From DASRSE01 sp035656655 (lineage in GTDB: Bacteria; Planctomycetota; Planctomycetia; Pirellulales; DASRSE01), in contig DASRSE010000121.1 of NCBI GenBank assembly GCA_035656655.1, forward strand, positions 1 to 16,156: a DNA stretch of 16,156 bases. Direction: 5' to 3'. A program made the position numbers and the translations under genes. The notes below the pieces were generated by a model. The model was given only the letters and a program-made list of their open reading frames with translations, was not told the DNA's origin and searched no databases. This document shows positions 15,501 to 16,156 of the stretch, piece by piece. Numbering within the stretch: the first letter of the stretch is position 1; each line of letters starts with the position of its first letter.

Positions 15501-16031
15501 GGCGGCATCGAGTTTTTGTTCGACCTTTTCCGCAGGCCACGGCGCGCCCAACTCGACCCACTTTGTCAAAACGGCGATTTCATCCGCCGGCAGCTTTGTT
15601 TTCGGCGGCATTTTGAGCTCGCCGTAATTGATCGCGTTCACCAGCGGGCTGTGTTTCGCATCGCCCGGCACAACGGCCGCGCCGGTCTCGCCCCCTTTTA
15701 GGGCGCCGGAGCGTGAATCGAGCCGTAGCTCCCCTTGCAGCTTCTTCGCCGTCGCGCTGTGGCACTCATAGCAGCGTGCAATCAACAGCGGGCGGACCTT
15801 CGATTCGAAAAACTCCAGGTTCGCGTCGGAAAAACCGCCGGCCGGGCCTCCGGCCGCGGACGCTGCCTCTTTGGTCGGTGGTGGAGGTTCGGCCGCCAGA
15901 GCCGACGGCAAAGCGGGAAAGCCCCACGTCAGCGCCGCGCACCACAGGACGAGCCGCGCCGCACAAGGCGGGGCAATGGCAATCCTACTGACGTTGCCGG
16001 CGCGTCGAACGTGAACCACGCGGTGGAACAT
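12507..16031 (-). CDS. PSCyt1-PSCyt2 (DUF1549)-PSD1 (DUF1553) cytochrome-like protein
   Basis: A giant exported protein of 1174 residues. A signal peptide covers about residues 1-45 (hydrophobic core around LVLWCAALTWGFPALP). The planctomycete cytochrome C domain (PSCyt1) has a heme site CYECH at 87-91 and a later MPP segment. PSCyt2/DUF1549 spans about 205-415 and ends in a second CxxCH, CARCH at 397-401, followed by DHKFDP. A central region of about 450 residues includes a beta-rich block near 575-730 that I do not recognise. PSD1/DUF1553 follows at about 880-1140, with VNRVWHHLFGRGIV and SVSNVPAQALILMNDPFV. The protein probably carries electrons in the periplasm or paryphoplasm in partnership with the DUF1501 product. 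ATG 16031 is chosen; an in-frame TTG at 16046 is possible, and neither has a clear ribosome site. Confidence 0.93.
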   Translation of the reverse strand: MFHRVVHVRRAGNVSRIAIAPPCAARLVLWCAALTWGFPALPSALAAEPPPPTKEAASAAGGPAGGFSDANLEFFESKVRPLLIARCYECHSATAKKLQGELRLDSRSGALKGGETGAAVVPGDAKHSPLVNAINYGELKMPPKTKLPADEIAVLTKWVELGAPWPAEKVEQKLDAAKAAQWEQRKTHWAWQKIERTPPPAVRNASWPRTDSDRFLLSALEQKGLTPAPPADKAIWLRRVTFDLIGLPPTTAEVAQFLADPRPEAEAAVVDRLLASPHFGEQWARHWLDLVRYAETRGHEFDYPIPNAWQYRDYVIRALNADVPYDQFVREQLAGDLLPHPRLNPDHGYNESILGTGFWLLGEEVHSPVDIRQDEADRLDNRLDVMSKTFLGLTVACARCHDHKFDPITQKDYYSLSSFLLSASYRQTRFETDLHNRQVAEELAQLRQTAREKLLPLWAKKLQPGVAQTKAYLLAARAALQGGKAADLAPDALAAIAERSGHLSAERLRAWAKELEVARQAPSHPWHALAVAPDAVPVDAPSGNGGPKTTPAITPAPAVQQVVVDYAAPSTAEKPTWFTNGRGFGLAAAQPGDIFLSADPQNPIAELVETSAARRDLAFSHLQLAPNTEHDGTNLNGYEQPGEMLRTPTVTLKSGRMYYLVRGSGRCYAAVDSHIMLSGPLHGRLLFEWKGKPDQWQWVSQDLTPYQGHRAHFEFSPLGPQAPLEIARVVENETTPPAQTAWPAGAVPAATAESVAQQYQEYLEKAFAQIGTEAAAGRPLPAESAAVLGWCRRHETLFCDEDATKEARQQIAAAAAPLLAHQAELLQRIMPESHAAPTMFEGNGVDGAILIRGQAKTPGEAAPRRFLEMLGGAAPSGYGPGSGRLVLAEQLLSENDPFVSRVIVNRVWHHLFGRGIVASVDNFGILGQRPTNRPLLDHLADVFRHDQHWSLKTLIRSLVLSQAYRMSSAASDQASQLDPENLLWQHTQIRRLPAESIRDAILDLSGRLDPSVLGPPVEVYLNAFMEGRGRPGSGPLDGSGRRSIYIKVRRNFLSPMMLAFDTPIPFSTVGRRSVSNVPAQALILMNDPFVLEQAKLWAKRVLAAPGSPEEHLATMYLAAFARPPRAEETAAALAFLDEQASKYGAPAASRRGNFDAWTDLAQVLFNTKEFTFLR

Positions 16032-16156
16032 AGGGACGAGGTCCAAGGCGCAAAGGGGTGAGGCGGGGCGGGCAATCGCCGACGACCGTTTACGCGGCGA
16101 CGAAGGGAACAGCTAGCGGTTGGCGGGCAAGTCAGGCCGGTCGGCAAACGTCCGGC
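16032..16156. other. Upstream region of the PSD1/DUF1501 operon
   Basis: The last 125 nt hold the presumed leader and promoter region of the PSD1 operon. I see no convincing -10/-35 pair or operator. The neighbouring gene to the right lies outside the window. Confidence 0.4.

Overview
This GC-rich window of about 16 kb looks chromosomal and comes from a planctomycete, most likely of the Pirellulales/Gemmatales type. The strongest markers are a PSCyt1-PSCyt2-PSD1 (DUF1549/DUF1553) giant protein followed 11 nt later by a Tat-exported DUF1501 protein. A membrane-anchored Ser/Thr kinase with a J-domain-like N-terminus and a long Pro-rich linker points the same way. These combinations are lineage hallmarks from general family knowledge; I ran no database search.

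Layout from left to right. Positions 1-242 hold a terminator-like hairpin for a gene outside the window and two copies of a 16-nt direct repeat resembling an insertion-sequence end. Then come, on the + strand, a class II prolyl-tRNA synthetase of the archaeal/eukaryotic-like type (243-1754), a small multi-spanning membrane protein whose frame is broken (1768-2228), and a DUF4416 protein (2259-2795). On the - strand is a small Spx/ArsC-like thioredoxin-fold protein (3201-2848). Across a 235-bp divergent spacer that carries a 9-nt motif three times at exact 31-nt intervals, it faces a FabD-like acyltransferase on the + strand (3437-4594). Next, on the - strand, are a secreted alpha/beta hydrolase (6021-4666) and a CopA-type Cu+ P1B-ATPase with YHS and heavy-metal-binding N-terminal modules (8635-6224). 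The kinase runs on the + strand (8938-10968). The - strand PSD1/DUF1501 operon (16031-11041) fills the rest.

Functional picture. The genes mix housekeeping (tRNA charging, acyl transfer), metal and redox handling (CopA, Spx/ArsC-like protein), signalling (kinase) and the planctomycete exported cytochrome/DUF1501 pair, probably linked to periplasmic breakdown of sulfated or complex polymers. I see no rRNA, tRNA, CRISPR array, intact transposase or phage gene. No complete undescribed system is evident. The best leads are the broken membrane gene after proS, the 31-nt phased motif in the divergent spacer, the atypical stand-alone acyltransferase and the degenerate J-domain fused to the kinase.
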